Shown: positions 24,275 to 34,649, counted from the first letter of the stretch. The stretch: 64,000 nt of DNA from Candidatus Planktophila lacus (GCF_002288385.1 NZ_CP016783.1:124001-188000); one strand, 5' to 3'. Notes: generated by a model from the letters alone, not told the origin. Numbers and translations are program-made.

Positions 24275-27200
24275 ATGCGTGCATTAGTGCAGATGCTTGG
24301 GGCAGATACTGCCGTTGCATCCTGTATCGACGGTGCGCAAAAGATAATTTCACCAGCTCCGACCTATCCATTTTTGCTTGCGCTACGTGCACAGAGTAAA
24401 CCGCTACTTGTAATCACTAGCTCAAGTCGTGGCGCTGAGGATTTAGCGAGCGAACTCCGAGAGTTACATCAGAACGTTCTTGAATTTCCGGCCTGGGAAA
24501 CTCTGCCTCACGAGCGCTTAAGCCCGCGCAGTGACACTGTTGCCAGGAGGTTGGCGACGCTATCAACGCTTGCGAGAAAAGATTTAGAGAGCCCAATAGT
24601 TGTTGCACCGATTCGCGCAGTTATACATAGATTCATCGCCAATTTAGCAACATCGCCTCTGCAAACTTTAGAAATAGGCGGCGAAGTAGATCTAACTTCG
24701 TTGGTGGAGCATTTAACACAGTTGGCATATACCCGCACCGACTTAGTTGAAAAGCGTGGTGAGTTTGCCGTGCGCGGTGGAATCGTTGATCTCTTCTTAC
24801 CGCTATCGGAACATCCGATACGCATTGACTTCTTTGGCGATGAGATCGAAGAGTTAAGTTATTTCGAGGTTTCATCGCAGAGAACCACCAGCCCAGTTGT
24901 TGGAAAGCTTTCAATTCTGCCGTGCCGCGAACTTTTGCTAAGTGAAGAAATTCGTTTTCGCGCAGAGAAGGCGAAGGATAAGTACCCGGCAGCGCTAGAA
25001 ATTCTCGATCGCATGGCGCAAGGCATCATTTCCGAAGGAATGGAATCGCTAATTCCCATTCTCATCAATGAAACGGAGACAATTTTTCAAAGAATTCCAG
25101 TAGGCAGTGAAGTTGTATTCATTGATGACGAGCGAATTCGTATGCGCACCATGGATTTACTTGCCACAAATGAAGAGTTCTTTGAGGCAGCCTGGTCCCA
25201 CGCCGCACTCGGCGCTGTTGCACCCTTACCCGTTACTGATGCGACCTATCTTTCATGGGATGCACTAAATGAAGAAGTAGTTCGTTGCGGTTTAAAGCAA
25301 CGCGCCCTTAATCCATTTGGCACGGATTTAGATACCGAAGCCACCTTCTTAGATTTCAGCGCCATCGATCCGCTACGAGGAGATGCCGATCGCGCAGTTG
25401 CCGCAATGCAGGAAGCGGTAAGCCAAGGATTTTCAATTATCTTCTCAACTGCTGGCCAAGGAATGGCTGAACGCTATGCCGGCATCTTCCGCGATGCCGA
25501 TCTGCCGGTCTTCATTACGCCAGAGCTAAAAGCAATCCCAACTAAGGCAACGATTCATATAACGCAATCATCCATTGCTCATGGATTCTCTTCCCTTGAA
25601 TCGCGAATTCTATTTATGACCGAACGTGATTTAACTGGAAGTAAGGCATCGGCAAAAGATGGCGTACGTATGCCTTCAAAACGTAAACAAGCTGTTGATC
25701 CGCTAGAACTACGCGCTGGAGATTTTGTGGTGCATGAGCAACACGGCATAGGTCGTTATGTCGAGATGGTGCAGCGCACCATCAATGGTGTCACTCGCGA
25801 GTACTTAGTTATTGAATACGCACCCGCTAAACGCGGCCAACCCGGAGATCGCATCTTTGTTCCAACAGATACTTTGGAACAAGTTTCCAAATACGTTGGC
25901 GGTGAAGCACCTGCAGTGCACCGCATCGGCAGCGGCGAATGGCAGAAAGCAAAGGGTCGTGCACGCAAGGCGGTTAAACAGATCGCTGGCGAGCTAATTC
26001 GTTTATATGCCGCACGTACTTCCTCACCTGGTTATGCATTCTCTGCTGATACGCCTTGGCAGCGCGAGTTAGAAGATGCCTTCTCTTACATCGAAACGCC
26101 AGATCAACTTTCGACTATCGAAGAAGTAAAGCGCGATATGGAGAAGCCTTACCCAATGGATCGCATCATCTGCGGCGATGTTGGTTATGGAAAGACTGAG
26201 ATCGCAATCCGCGCAGCTTTTAAAGCGGTGCAAGATGGTAAGCAGGTCGCTGTTCTTGTTCCAACAACTTTACTTGTGCAGCAGCACGCCAAGACTTTCG
26301 CAGAGCGATATTCAGGTTTCCCAATTCGCGTCGCCGGAATGTCACGCTTTAACACCGCTAAAGAATCGAAAGAAATCCTCGCGGAATTGGCAGCCGGTAG
26401 CGTCGATGTTGTTATCGGCACCCATCGCTTGCTTTCGCAAGATGTGATCTTTAAGGATCTGGGGCTCGTTATTGTCGATGAAGAGCAACGCTTTGGCGTT
26501 GAGCAGAAAGAATCTCTTAAGAAGATGCGCACAACTGTAGATGTTTTAGCGATGTCGGCAACGCCTATTCCGCGCACGCTTGAAATGGCGGTTACAGGTA
26601 TTCGCGAGATGTCCACGATTACAACGCCACCTGAAGAGCGCCACCCAATTCTTACCTATGTTGGACCAAGTGAAGATGCGCAGATTCGCGCAGCAATTCA
26701 CCGCGAACTATTACGCGATGGTCAGATCTTCTACATTCATAACCGAGTTGAATCTATCGATCGCGCAGCCGCAAAGATCCAAGAGTTAGTTCCAGAGGCG
26801 CGTATTCGCATCGCACATGGGCAGATGTCCGAAGGTTCACTTGAAGATGTAATCCTGGGATTCTGGAACCGCGACTTCGATGTACTTGTCTGCACCACGA
26901 TTGTGGAAAGCGGGCTAGATATTGCAAATGCCAATACTTTAATTGTGGAGCGCGCCGAAAACTTTGGGCTCTCACAACTGCATCAATTGCGTGGTCGTGT
27001 TGGTCGCGGACGCGATCGCGCATATGCCTATTTCTTATATCCGCAAGATCAACCACTGACCGAGGTTGCGCTAGATCGCTTGAAAACAATTGCGACGAAT
27101 ACTGACTTAGGTGCAGGTATGCGCGTTGCACTTAAGGATCTGGAAATTCGCGGCGCCGGTAACTTACTGGGCGGTGAGCAATCAGGACACATTGCCGACG

Positions 27201-27760
27201 TTGGATTTGATTTATATATGCGCATGGTCGGTGAGGCAGTTAATGATTACAAGACAGGCATTATTGATAAGGAAGAAGAAAGCCACGAATGTAAAGTTGA
27301 ACTTCCGGTTAACGCGCACCTGGCTGAAAGTTATGTACCAGGAGAGCGTTTACGACTTGATCTCTATCGCCGTTTAGCAGATGTTGCTAAACCTGAAGAT
27401 GTGCAATCAATTCGTGAAGAGTTGCTCGATAGATTCGGCGAACTCCCTGAAGAAGCCGTAGCTTTACTTGCAGTTGCACAATTACGTGCGCTAGCTAAAT
27501 CACAAGGAATCCGCGAAGTAGTAGCCACTGGAAAATTCCTACGCCTCTCACCTATTTCCTTGCCTGAATCACGTCAATTACGACTTGCACGGTTGTATCC
27601 AGGGTCTATATATAAGGGCCCAACGAATACAGCGCTGGTCACTTTGCCGAAAAACCCTGCATGGAACCCGTCTAATCCCACTGCTGAAATAGTGGATACT
27701 TCTCTCCTGACCTGGGTTACTGAGGTCGTCAACCAGCTAACGAAAGCGAGCACCACGTGA
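24275..27760 (+). CDS. mfd: transcription-repair coupling factor
   Basis: 1161 residues from ATG 24275, which has GGAAAGGG 8 bases upstream; a TTG at 24257 is less likely. Domain order: UvrB-like N-terminal region (EFPAWETLPHERLSP), CarD-like RNA polymerase interaction domain (DFVVHEQHGIGRYVEM), RecG-like translocase with Walker A GDVGYGKTEIAIRA and VDEEQRFG, the TRG region GRGRDRAYAYF, and the C-terminal D7 domain. It removes stalled RNA polymerase and recruits UvrA. It overlaps the following lipoprotein gene by 4 bp, the standard actinobacterial mfd order. Confidence 0.96.
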   Translation: MRALVQMLGADTAVASCIDGAQKIISPAPTYPFLLALRAQSKPLLVITSSSRGAEDLASELRELHQNVLEFPAWETLPHERLSPRSDTVARRLATLSTLARKDLESPIVVAPIRAVIHRFIANLATSPLQTLEIGGEVDLTSLVEHLTQLAYTRTDLVEKRGEFAVRGGIVDLFLPLSEHPIRIDFFGDEIEELSYFEVSSQRTTSPVVGKLSILPCRELLLSEEIRFRAEKAKDKYPAALEILDRMAQGIISEGMESLIPILINETETIFQRIPVGSEVVFIDDERIRMRTMDLLATNEEFFEAAWSHAALGAVAPLPVTDATYLSWDALNEEVVRCGLKQRALNPFGTDLDTEATFLDFSAIDPLRGDADRAVAAMQEAVSQGFSIIFSTAGQGMAERYAGIFRDADLPVFITPELKAIPTKATIHITQSSIAHGFSSLESRILFMTERDLTGSKASAKDGVRMPSKRKQAVDPLELRAGDFVVHEQHGIGRYVEMVQRTINGVTREYLVIEYAPAKRGQPGDRIFVPTDTLEQVSKYVGGEAPAVHRIGSGEWQKAKGRARKAVKQIAGELIRLYAARTSSPGYAFSADTPWQRELEDAFSYIETPDQLSTIEEVKRDMEKPYPMDRIICGDVGYGKTEIAIRAAFKAVQDGKQVAVLVPTTLLVQQHAKTFAERYSGFPIRVAGMSRFNTAKESKEILAELAAGSVDVVIGTHRLLSQDVIFKDLGLVIVDEEQRFGVEQKESLKKMRTTVDVLAMSATPIPRTLEMAVTGIREMSTITTPPEERHPILTYVGPSEDAQIRAAIHRELLRDGQIFYIHNRVESIDRAAAKIQELVPEARIRIAHGQMSEGSLEDVILGFWNRDFDVLVCTTIVESGLDIANANTLIVERAENFGLSQLHQLRGRVGRGRDRAYAYFLYPQDQPLTEVALDRLKTIATNTDLGAGMRVALKDLEIRGAGNLLGGEQSGHIADVGFDLYMRMVGEAVNDYKTGIIDKEEESHECKVELPVNAHLAESYVPGERLRLDLYRRLADVAKPEDVQSIREELLDRFGELPEEAVALLAVAQLRALAKSQGIREVVATGKFLRLSPISLPESRQLRLARLYPGSIYKGPTNTALVTLPKNPAWNPSNPTAEIVDTSLLTWVTEVVNQLTKASTT

Positions 27761-28362
27761 AGAAGATCCTTGTAGCCCTAACAATCGCAACAGGGTTGCT
27801 CCTTACCGGCTGCTCACAGTCCAACGAAGCAGCAACAGTTGGCGACTTTAAAATTACCCAAACTGAACTACAGAGCAGCATTGATGCAGTGATGGCAGAG
27901 CGCAAAAAAGTTGATACATCACAGATGCAGCTCGAAACTGGCGATGAGCTAAACCGCGGCCAGCTTCGCTTTAAAATTTTGATGCACACCTTTGATGAGA
28001 TCGCTAAAGAGTTAGATCTTGAGATTACTTCAAGCCAAGTTGTAGCTCGTAAGCAGCAGATCTCTCAATCTCTCGGTGGCGATGCTGAACTTCCAAAGAA
28101 CTTAGTTAACGCTGCGATTGCACCACAAGATTTTGATACCTATGTCCGCGCAATCCTTATCTCTGAGCGCATCACTTCAGCGCTTGCACAATCTGGCGTT
28201 GCCGAAGCCGATGTTGCAACACAACTAGGCAAACTACTTTCTGCAAAAGCGAAAGAACTCGGCGTCAAGATAAATCCACGCTACGGCTTCTGGGATACCG
28301 AAGCAGGCGATGTTGTCGCAGCTGATGTAACTGGCGGCGCCGTAACTCCATCTGCTGAATAA
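27757..28362 (+). CDS. lipoprotein with SurA-N-like chaperone domain
   Basis: 201 residues, GTG start overlapping mfd. The N-terminal signal MKKILVALTIATGLLLTGCS has a lipobox (LTGC), so it is a lipid-anchored outer-face protein. The following helical region resembles the SurA/PrsA N-terminal chaperone domain (VGDFKITQTELQSSIDAV). No peptidyl-prolyl isomerase domain follows, only a short acidic tail. A lipoprotein of this kind usually lies between mfd and mazG in actinobacteria. It probably assists folding of exported proteins; this is inferred from the domain. Confidence 0.88.
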   Translation: MKKILVALTIATGLLLTGCSQSNEAATVGDFKITQTELQSSIDAVMAERKKVDTSQMQLETGDELNRGQLRFKILMHTFDEIAKELDLEITSSQVVARKQQISQSLGGDAELPKNLVNAAIAPQDFDTYVRAILISERITSALAQSGVAEADVATQLGKLLSAKAKELGVKINPRYGFWDTEAGDVVAADVTGGAVTPSAE

Positions 28363-28382
28363 CAGCAAAGCGAGTTAGTTTG

Positions 28383-29027
28383 ATGGCCGGCTCAGAACTT
28401 CAACGCCTCGTTGAGGTAATGGATCGGTTGCGTTCTCCGGGCGGTTGCCCTTGGGATGCAGAACAAACCCACGAGTCACTCGTTAAATACTTACTTGAAG
28501 AGTCATACGAATTTATCGATTCTGTTGATGCAAAAGACCGCGAAGGTATGCGTGAAGAACTCGGCGATGTTTTACTACAAGTTTATTTCCACTCACGTAT
28601 TGCCGAAGATCATCCAACAGATCCATTTTCAATTGAAGATGTAGCGCGCGCAATCGCAGATAAGTTGATTCGCCGCCACCCTCATGTATTTGAAGGTTTA
28701 GAAGTATCTGGCACAGACGAAATCATCGATAACTGGGAAGAGATCAAGGCAAAAGAAAAGGGCCGGACATCAGCCCTTGATGGCGTCGCACTTGCACAGC
28801 CAGCGCTGCCACTTGTTGAGAAACTTCTCTATCGCGCCGAAAAATATAAAGTTCCAGTTGCGCTAAAGAAATATGAAAGTGATCAGCCCGCGACAAATGA
28901 AAGCGTGGGCGAGGCGCTAGCTTCAATAATTGCATGGGCGCGCGATAACGAAATTGACCCAGAAAACGCGCTGCGCCTATATGGGCGCCAAATTGCCGAG
29001 CAAATTAAGGCTACTGAGTCGCGGTAG
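28383..29027 (+). CDS. mazG: nucleoside triphosphate pyrophosphohydrolase
   Basis: 214 residues from ATG 28383 (TTG 28380 adjoins it). MazG motifs: LRSPGGCPWDAEQTHESLVKY, the metal-binding EEsYEfiD helix (LLEESYEFIDSVD) and REELGDVLLQVYFH. It hydrolyses non-canonical and excess nucleoside triphosphates to monophosphates. The C-terminal half is a shorter, less conserved second region. It is followed by eno after 62 bp; eno has its own strong ribosome site and probably its own promoter. Confidence 0.93.
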   Translation: MAGSELQRLVEVMDRLRSPGGCPWDAEQTHESLVKYLLEESYEFIDSVDAKDREGMREELGDVLLQVYFHSRIAEDHPTDPFSIEDVARAIADKLIRRHPHVFEGLEVSGTDEIIDNWEEIKAKEKGRTSALDGVALAQPALPLVEKLLYRAEKYKVPVALKKYESDQPATNESVGEALASIIAWARDNEIDPENALRLYGRQIAEQIKATESR

Positions 29028-29053
29028 TATTGCCCTATACCGTTCAGCGCTGA

Positions 29054-30370
<1,317 letters not shown>

Positions 30371-30383
30371 TTAAGGCTTAAAG

Positions 30384-30824
30384 ATGCGACGCGGGCGACG
30401 TAGTTACTCTTCACGTCGTCCGTCTCGCCGTCTTTCATCTAACCGCCGCAGATCACGTGGCAACGCCCGTCCACTTGCACTAATTGCAATCATCTTCGTT
30501 TTTACTCTGACTCTTGCTCCACCAATTAAGAATTACTTCACACAGCGCGCACAGATCAGCGCACTTAAATCACAAGTAGTCACAGATCGCGCTGCACTCG
30601 ATGCTGCTCGCGCGGAGTTAGAACTTTGGAAAGATCCTGATTACGTTAAATCACGAGCGCGTGAACGTCTGCACTTTGTCTTGCCTGGTGAACGCCAATA
30701 CATCGTCACAGGTACCAAAGACGATCCAACCCTTCCTGATACAACAAAGGTAGTTTCTCAACTCCCTGAAGGCGCACCTTGGTATACCAAGTTGATCGCC
30801 TCCGTTACTGAATCCGGTCTTTAA
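30384..30824 (+). CDS. FtsB/DivIC-type septum formation initiator
   Basis: 146 residues. It has a strongly basic N-terminus (RRGRRSYSSRRPSRRL), one membrane helix (LALIAIIFVFTLTLAPPI, about residues 31-48), a coiled-coil (QRAQISALKSQVVTDRAALDAARAEL split over heptads) and the DivIC core WKDPDYVKSRARERLHFVLPGE. It is a bitopic divisome protein that binds FtsL/FtsQ outside the membrane. It follows eno by 13 bp and precedes DUF501 by 2 bp, the normal order. Confidence 0.92.
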   Translation: MRRGRRSYSSRRPSRRLSSNRRRSRGNARPLALIAIIFVFTLTLAPPIKNYFTQRAQISALKSQVVTDRAALDAARAELELWKDPDYVKSRARERLHFVLPGERQYIVTGTKDDPTLPDTTKVVSQLPEGAPWYTKLIASVTESGL

Positions 30825-30826
30825 CA

Positions 30827-31318
30827 ATGACCGATAAGGCAACACAGAAAGATTTAGATTGCATTGAACTTCAACTAGGACGCACACCTCGCGATGTACA
30901 CGCCATTGCCTACCGCTGTCCTTGCGGCAATCCAGCAGTTGTTGAAACACCTCCGCGCCTTAGCCATGGCGAACCATTCCCGACTTTCTATTACGCAACC
31001 TGCCCACGTTTAACAGGTGCGATCTCCACACTCGAATCAACTGGTTTGATGGCAGAGATGAACGAGCGCCTTGCCGTTGATGCAGAACTAGCCGGCGCAT
31101 ATGCCGCAGCACATGATGATTACCTAGCTGCACGAGCAGCGCTAAAAATGGATGTTCCTGAAGTCGAAGGAATCTCTGCCGGCGGAATGCCCAACCGCGT
31201 TAAATGTTTACATTCACTAGTTGCACATTCACTTTCCGCAGGGCCTGGCGTAAATCCACTCGGTGATGAAGCTCTAGCCAAGTTACCTGAATGGTGGAAG
31301 GACGAACCATGCGAGTAG
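30827..31318 (+). CDS. DUF501 protein
   Basis: 163 residues of the DUF501 family, found mainly in actinobacteria between the ftsB-like gene and ppx. Visible features: LGRTPRDVHAIAYRCPCGNP with a CPC motif, TFYYATCPRLTGAISTLES, and the C-terminal NRVKCLHSLVAHSLSAGPG with conserved Cys and His. The cysteines and histidines suggest a metal site, but no activity is established. It overlaps the ppx start by 10 bp. Confidence 0.9.
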   Translation: MTDKATQKDLDCIELQLGRTPRDVHAIAYRCPCGNPAVVETPPRLSHGEPFPTFYYATCPRLTGAISTLESTGLMAEMNERLAVDAELAGAYAAAHDDYLAARAALKMDVPEVEGISAGGMPNRVKCLHSLVAHSLSAGPGVNPLGDEALAKLPEWWKDEPCE

Positions 31319-32217
31319 CAGCCATCGATTGCGGCACCAACTCAATTCGTTTACTTATTGCAGATATTGAAGGCACCAACTTCCGAGAAGTCACACGACT
31401 TATGGAAGTTGTCCGCTTGGGACAAGGCGTTGATAAAACAGGTCAATTCCATCCAGATGCAATCGCTCGCACACTTGCTGCAGTTGATCTTTACGCTGTA
31501 GAGATTGCAAAGCGCGGTGTTGAAAAGATTCGCTTCTGCGCAACAAGCGCCACTCGCGATGCCACCAACCGCGATCTCTTTATTGAAGGCGTTTTCGAAC
31601 GATTAGGAATCCGCCCAGAAGTTATCTCTGGCGATGAAGAAGCGCGCCTTTCTTTCATGGGCGCAACTAAAGATCTACCCGCAGCCGACGGCCCATTCCT
31701 TGTAGTTGATATTGGTGGCGGATCAACTGAATTCGTATTCGGCACCGAAAGCGTTGAAGCAGCAAAGAGCGTAAACATCGGTTGCGTGCGTATGTCAGAA
31801 CGTCACTTCACTGGAGATCTACCTGATCCTGGCCAAGTAGCCGCAGCAACCGAAGATATTGATGAAGCGATCGCCCAGGCTGCAAAGTTAGTTCCAATCA
31901 CTAAAGCCAAGACTCTTATCGCAGTAGCCGGCACCGCAACAACCGTTGCTGCCGCAGCCTTAGATCTGCCTGAATATGACAGATATGCAATTCATCTTTC
32001 ACATATTCCTGCTGAGAAAGTGCACCAAGTTTCACAAACGCTTATCAAGATGACTCGCACTCAACGTGAATCTCTTGGTTACATGCACCCAGGCCGGGTC
32101 GACGTTATCTCTGCGGGTTCTCTCGTTCTCTCACGAATCATGCGCGCAACAGGTGCAGCTGAATTTGTTGCTTCTGAATCTGACATCCTCGATGGAATGG
32201 CTTGGTCGCTTGTATAA
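31309..32217 (+). CDS. ppx: exopolyphosphatase / pppGpp phosphohydrolase
   Basis: 302 residues from ATG 31309, which has GGAAGGA upstream. ASKHA-fold motifs: AAIDCGTNSIRLLIAD, CATSATRDATNRD, GDEEARLSFMGA and the second phosphate loop VVDIGGGSTEFVFG. The protein is the short form with only the two actin-like domains, as in mycobacterial Ppx1/Ppx2. It degrades polyphosphate or pppGpp; which one cannot be decided. It overlaps DUF501 upstream and the glycosylase gene downstream. Confidence 0.92.
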   Translation: MRVAAIDCGTNSIRLLIADIEGTNFREVTRLMEVVRLGQGVDKTGQFHPDAIARTLAAVDLYAVEIAKRGVEKIRFCATSATRDATNRDLFIEGVFERLGIRPEVISGDEEARLSFMGATKDLPAADGPFLVVDIGGGSTEFVFGTESVEAAKSVNIGCVRMSERHFTGDLPDPGQVAAATEDIDEAIAQAAKLVPITKAKTLIAVAGTATTVAAAALDLPEYDRYAIHLSHIPAEKVHQVSQTLIKMTRTQRESLGYMHPGRVDVISAGSLVLSRIMRATGAAEFVASESDILDGMAWSLV

Positions 32218-32902
32218 ATCGCTCGACCTGCTGGATTCAGCAATTGTTAAATGTAAGAAATGTCCTCGCCTAGTTCAATGGCGCGAAGAAGTCGCCGTTG
32301 TAAAACGTAAAGCTTATGAAAACGAGAAGTATTGGGGAAAGCCGGTCCCTGGTTTCGGTCCTTCTAATGCGCAAATAGTCATCCTTGGTCTTGCACCAGG
32401 TGCACACGGCGCTAACCGCACAGGGCGCGTATTCTCTGGTGATTCATCTGGCGATTGGCTTTACAAATCTCTTCACAAAAATGGTTTAGCAAAGATCGCA
32501 ACAAGTAAAAGTAAAGATGACGGCCAACAGTTAATAAATACCCGCATTCTTTGCGCGGTTCGCTGTGCGCCACCAGATAACAAGCCAACCACCGAAGAGA
32601 AAAACACTTGTGCACCTTTCTACAAAGATGAAATCGCACTTCTGATGCCAACCGCGAGATCCTTCTTAGCTCTTGGCAATCTTGCTTGGACGACACTTCT
32701 TGCAACTCTCCAAGAACTTGGATGCGAGATTCCAAAGCCGAAACCTAAGTTTGGTCACGGTGTAACGGAAACATTTATTGGCCCAGATGGAATCAAGCGA
32801 ACCATCATCGGCAGTTACCATCCCAGCCAACAGAACACTTTTACAGGGAAATTGACCGAGAAGATGTTGGATTCGGTTATTAAAAAGGCAAGTAGACTCT
32901 GA
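32192..32902 (+). CDS. family 5 uracil-DNA glycosylase (UDGb type)
   Basis: 236 residues from ATG 32192, inside the ppx 3' end in another frame. The family-5 motif A is clear (LGLAPGAHGANRTGR), as is motif 3 (GSYHPSQQNTFTG). The N-terminal CKKCPRL plus later cysteines (LCAVRCAPP) fit the [4Fe-4S] cluster of family 4/5 enzymes. It removes uracil and other deaminated bases. As in UDGb, motif A has no catalytic Asp or Asn directly after the GLAP glycine. It lies 10 bp before a tRNA gene. Confidence 0.9.
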   Translation: MEWLGRLYKSLDLLDSAIVKCKKCPRLVQWREEVAVVKRKAYENEKYWGKPVPGFGPSNAQIVILGLAPGAHGANRTGRVFSGDSSGDWLYKSLHKNGLAKIATSKSKDDGQQLINTRILCAVRCAPPDNKPTTEEKNTCAPFYKDEIALLMPTARSFLALGNLAWTTLLATLQELGCEIPKPKPKFGHGVTETFIGPDGIKRTIIGSYHPSQQNTFTGKLTEKMLDSVIKKASRL

Positions 32903-32912
32903 CCTTCGCATG

Positions 32913-32988
32913 GCCCCGATAGCCCAATGGCAGAGGCAGAGGACTTAAAATCCTCCAAGTGTGGGTTCGACCCCCACTCGGGGCACCA
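32913..32988 (+). tRNA. tRNA with anticodon TAA (Leu codon TTA) on a class I body
   Basis: A complete cloverleaf with encoded CCA. The acceptor stem GCCCCGA/TCGGGGC has discriminator A, the D-stem is GCC/GGC, and the anticodon stem GAGGA/TCCTC closes loop CTTAAAA with anticodon TAA at 32946-32948. The T-arm is GTGGG/CCCAC around TTCGACC. The variable region is only CAAGT (5 bases). Bacterial tRNA-Leu normally carries a long variable arm, so the body is atypical for leucine. Confidence 0.88.
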
Positions 32989-33077
32989 TCTGTGCGCAGA
33001 TTCTTACAATGGTTTTCAAGTACTTCTGCCAATCCCCTCCAATTGCGAGTGGGGGTTGGCATCTGATTTTGAATGGC

Positions 33078-33083
33078 TAATAT
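33078..33083 (+). promoter_or_regulatory. -10 box TAATAT of a leaderless gene (KGK1)
   Basis: TAATAT ends 6 bases before ATG 33090, so transcription would start at or next to the start codon. Confidence 0.45.
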
Positions 33084-33099
33084 TCAGGAATGTTCCTGA
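33084..33099. promoter_or_regulatory. palindrome over the KGK1 start codon
   Basis: TCAGGAA-TG-TTCCTGA is a perfect inverted repeat with 7-base arms that covers the ATG of the secreted protein gene and lies directly after its -10 box. It is well placed for a repressor operator at the transcription start, or a small start-codon hairpin. Confidence 0.4.
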
Positions 33100-34649
33100 G
33101 AAAAATTGTCGTTCCAAGCGTGACTGCGCTGATGGTTGCAATTGGATTAACTCCATCCGCACTAGCTGGTGAACCATCCGGAGCTGCAAATGTTGGGCTG
33201 ACTCAATTTCAGATAAAGAGCGATTTTGCACTGCTTTTTTCTGAGGCAAATGCTTCAGGTTTTTACAAACCTGTATTTAGCGGATTTATTGATTACAAAA
33301 CTTCAATTGACTACACAGCAGTACTTCCCAATTGTTCTGCTGATCTAACTAATCCTTGTGTAAAGTCATTTGAAGCTTCTATAGACGGCGGTAAAACTTG
33401 GGTCTCGTCGACATCTTCTAAAACTTATGCCGCAAAAGTATTTGATCAATCGAAGTATCCTGCCGGATCATTTATAAACCAGACGAAGAACTGGACTGGA
33501 GATGAAAAAACTTTACTCCCCTCGGGAGCCGATTCAAGCGTCTTTACTTTTCCTAAAGCGCCACATTTTGGTGGAGCTGAATATCTCTTGCAGCCAATCC
33601 TTGAAGGCGTGAGCACGACTCAAAGTGCTAACGCGAAGGCATGGAGATTATCTCTATCCATAATTCCAGTAAAAACTTATCCTGCTCCAAATCCAAATAA
33701 TTGTAGCGTTTGGCTCACAACATGCTTTGACTCATTCAATTTCAAGAGCGATGTAACTTTCCGAGTTGTGCTAGATCTTAAGTATCTTGCCTCGACTTTT
33801 AGTGGATGGTTTCAGAGCAGAATTCGAAATAGTGAGATACAGCAACTGACTCCCACGGAGTACTCATTTGTTGGCTCTTCAATGTCAGTAAGTTCGGTTC
33901 TAGCGGAGTTTAATCAACCATATTCTGATGCGCTGATTAATGCTTATCCAAATCTAAAGCCTGGATCAGCCCAAAATCAATTTTCATCCAAACTTTACTC
34001 AGTTTTTAGCAATTCAAATACGGCTATAAACAACTGGATCAGTTTAGAAAAAGCGATCCCAACACAAGCAAAATGGGAATCATCAATCTGGAGCGCCGTC
34101 TCTTACTCAACAGGATCTCGTGCAGATATCTACTCTCAGATGAATGGATGCCTGCAATTCAGTAAAGGCATTTTAGGTCAGGTGAGCACCAATGCGACGG
34201 TCTATTCAATTTCTGCGCCACTGTGGGATGCAGCTACAGATTCACTTTCATTCACGGTTGCAGCACCAAGTTTTGATTCTGATGGTGACAAGAAAAAAGG
34301 CGTCTACGATCTTGTTTTAAGAGAAGATATTGCCAAATGTCTTTGGGGTAAAGATCTCGCAAAAACCAGTGCCAAAATCGAAATCTTGAATTCTGATGGA
34401 ACTTCACAAGTAGCAACAACCACATTTCAGATCTTGAATGGTTATGTTTATTTCCGTGCAGCAGGTTTTCACTTCTCGGTTCCAAAAATTAAGGTTTCAG
34501 TTGTCGACGCTATGCCGATGCCTAGCCCTACCGCTAAAGTCTTAACTCCAGTTTCAAAAAAGTCGATCACTTGCGCAAAAGGTAAGGCGACCAAGAAGGT
34601 GACTGGCACCAACCCCAAGTGTCCGTCTGGCTACAAAAAGGTCGCCTAG
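33090..34649 (+). CDS. secreted protein with C-terminal KGK/CPxGYKK tag (KGK1)
   Basis: 519 residues. Signal peptide at residues 1-26 (RKIVVPSVTALMVAIGLTPSALA-G), then a long beta-rich extracellular region with paired cysteines (LPNCSADLTNPC; NNCSVWLTTC), a region CLQFSKGILGQ..., an FHFSVPKIKV motif, a Pro/Thr-rich linker, and a cationic tail with Cys495 and Cys511 (C-x15-C) ending CPSGYKKVA. I do not recognise a named domain. It is a full-length distant paralogue of the protein at 52243 and shares only the tail with the protein at 42268. The tail may be an envelope anchor; this is inference. Confidence 0.82.
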   Translation: MFLRKIVVPSVTALMVAIGLTPSALAGEPSGAANVGLTQFQIKSDFALLFSEANASGFYKPVFSGFIDYKTSIDYTAVLPNCSADLTNPCVKSFEASIDGGKTWVSSTSSKTYAAKVFDQSKYPAGSFINQTKNWTGDEKTLLPSGADSSVFTFPKAPHFGGAEYLLQPILEGVSTTQSANAKAWRLSLSIIPVKTYPAPNPNNCSVWLTTCFDSFNFKSDVTFRVVLDLKYLASTFSGWFQSRIRNSEIQQLTPTEYSFVGSSMSVSSVLAEFNQPYSDALINAYPNLKPGSAQNQFSSKLYSVFSNSNTAINNWISLEKAIPTQAKWESSIWSAVSYSTGSRADIYSQMNGCLQFSKGILGQVSTNATVYSISAPLWDAATDSLSFTVAAPSFDSDGDKKKGVYDLVLREDIAKCLWGKDLAKTSAKIEILNSDGTSQVATTTFQILNGYVYFRAAGFHFSVPKIKVSVVDAMPMPSPTAKVLTPVSKKSITCAKGKATKKVTGTNPKCPSGYKKVA

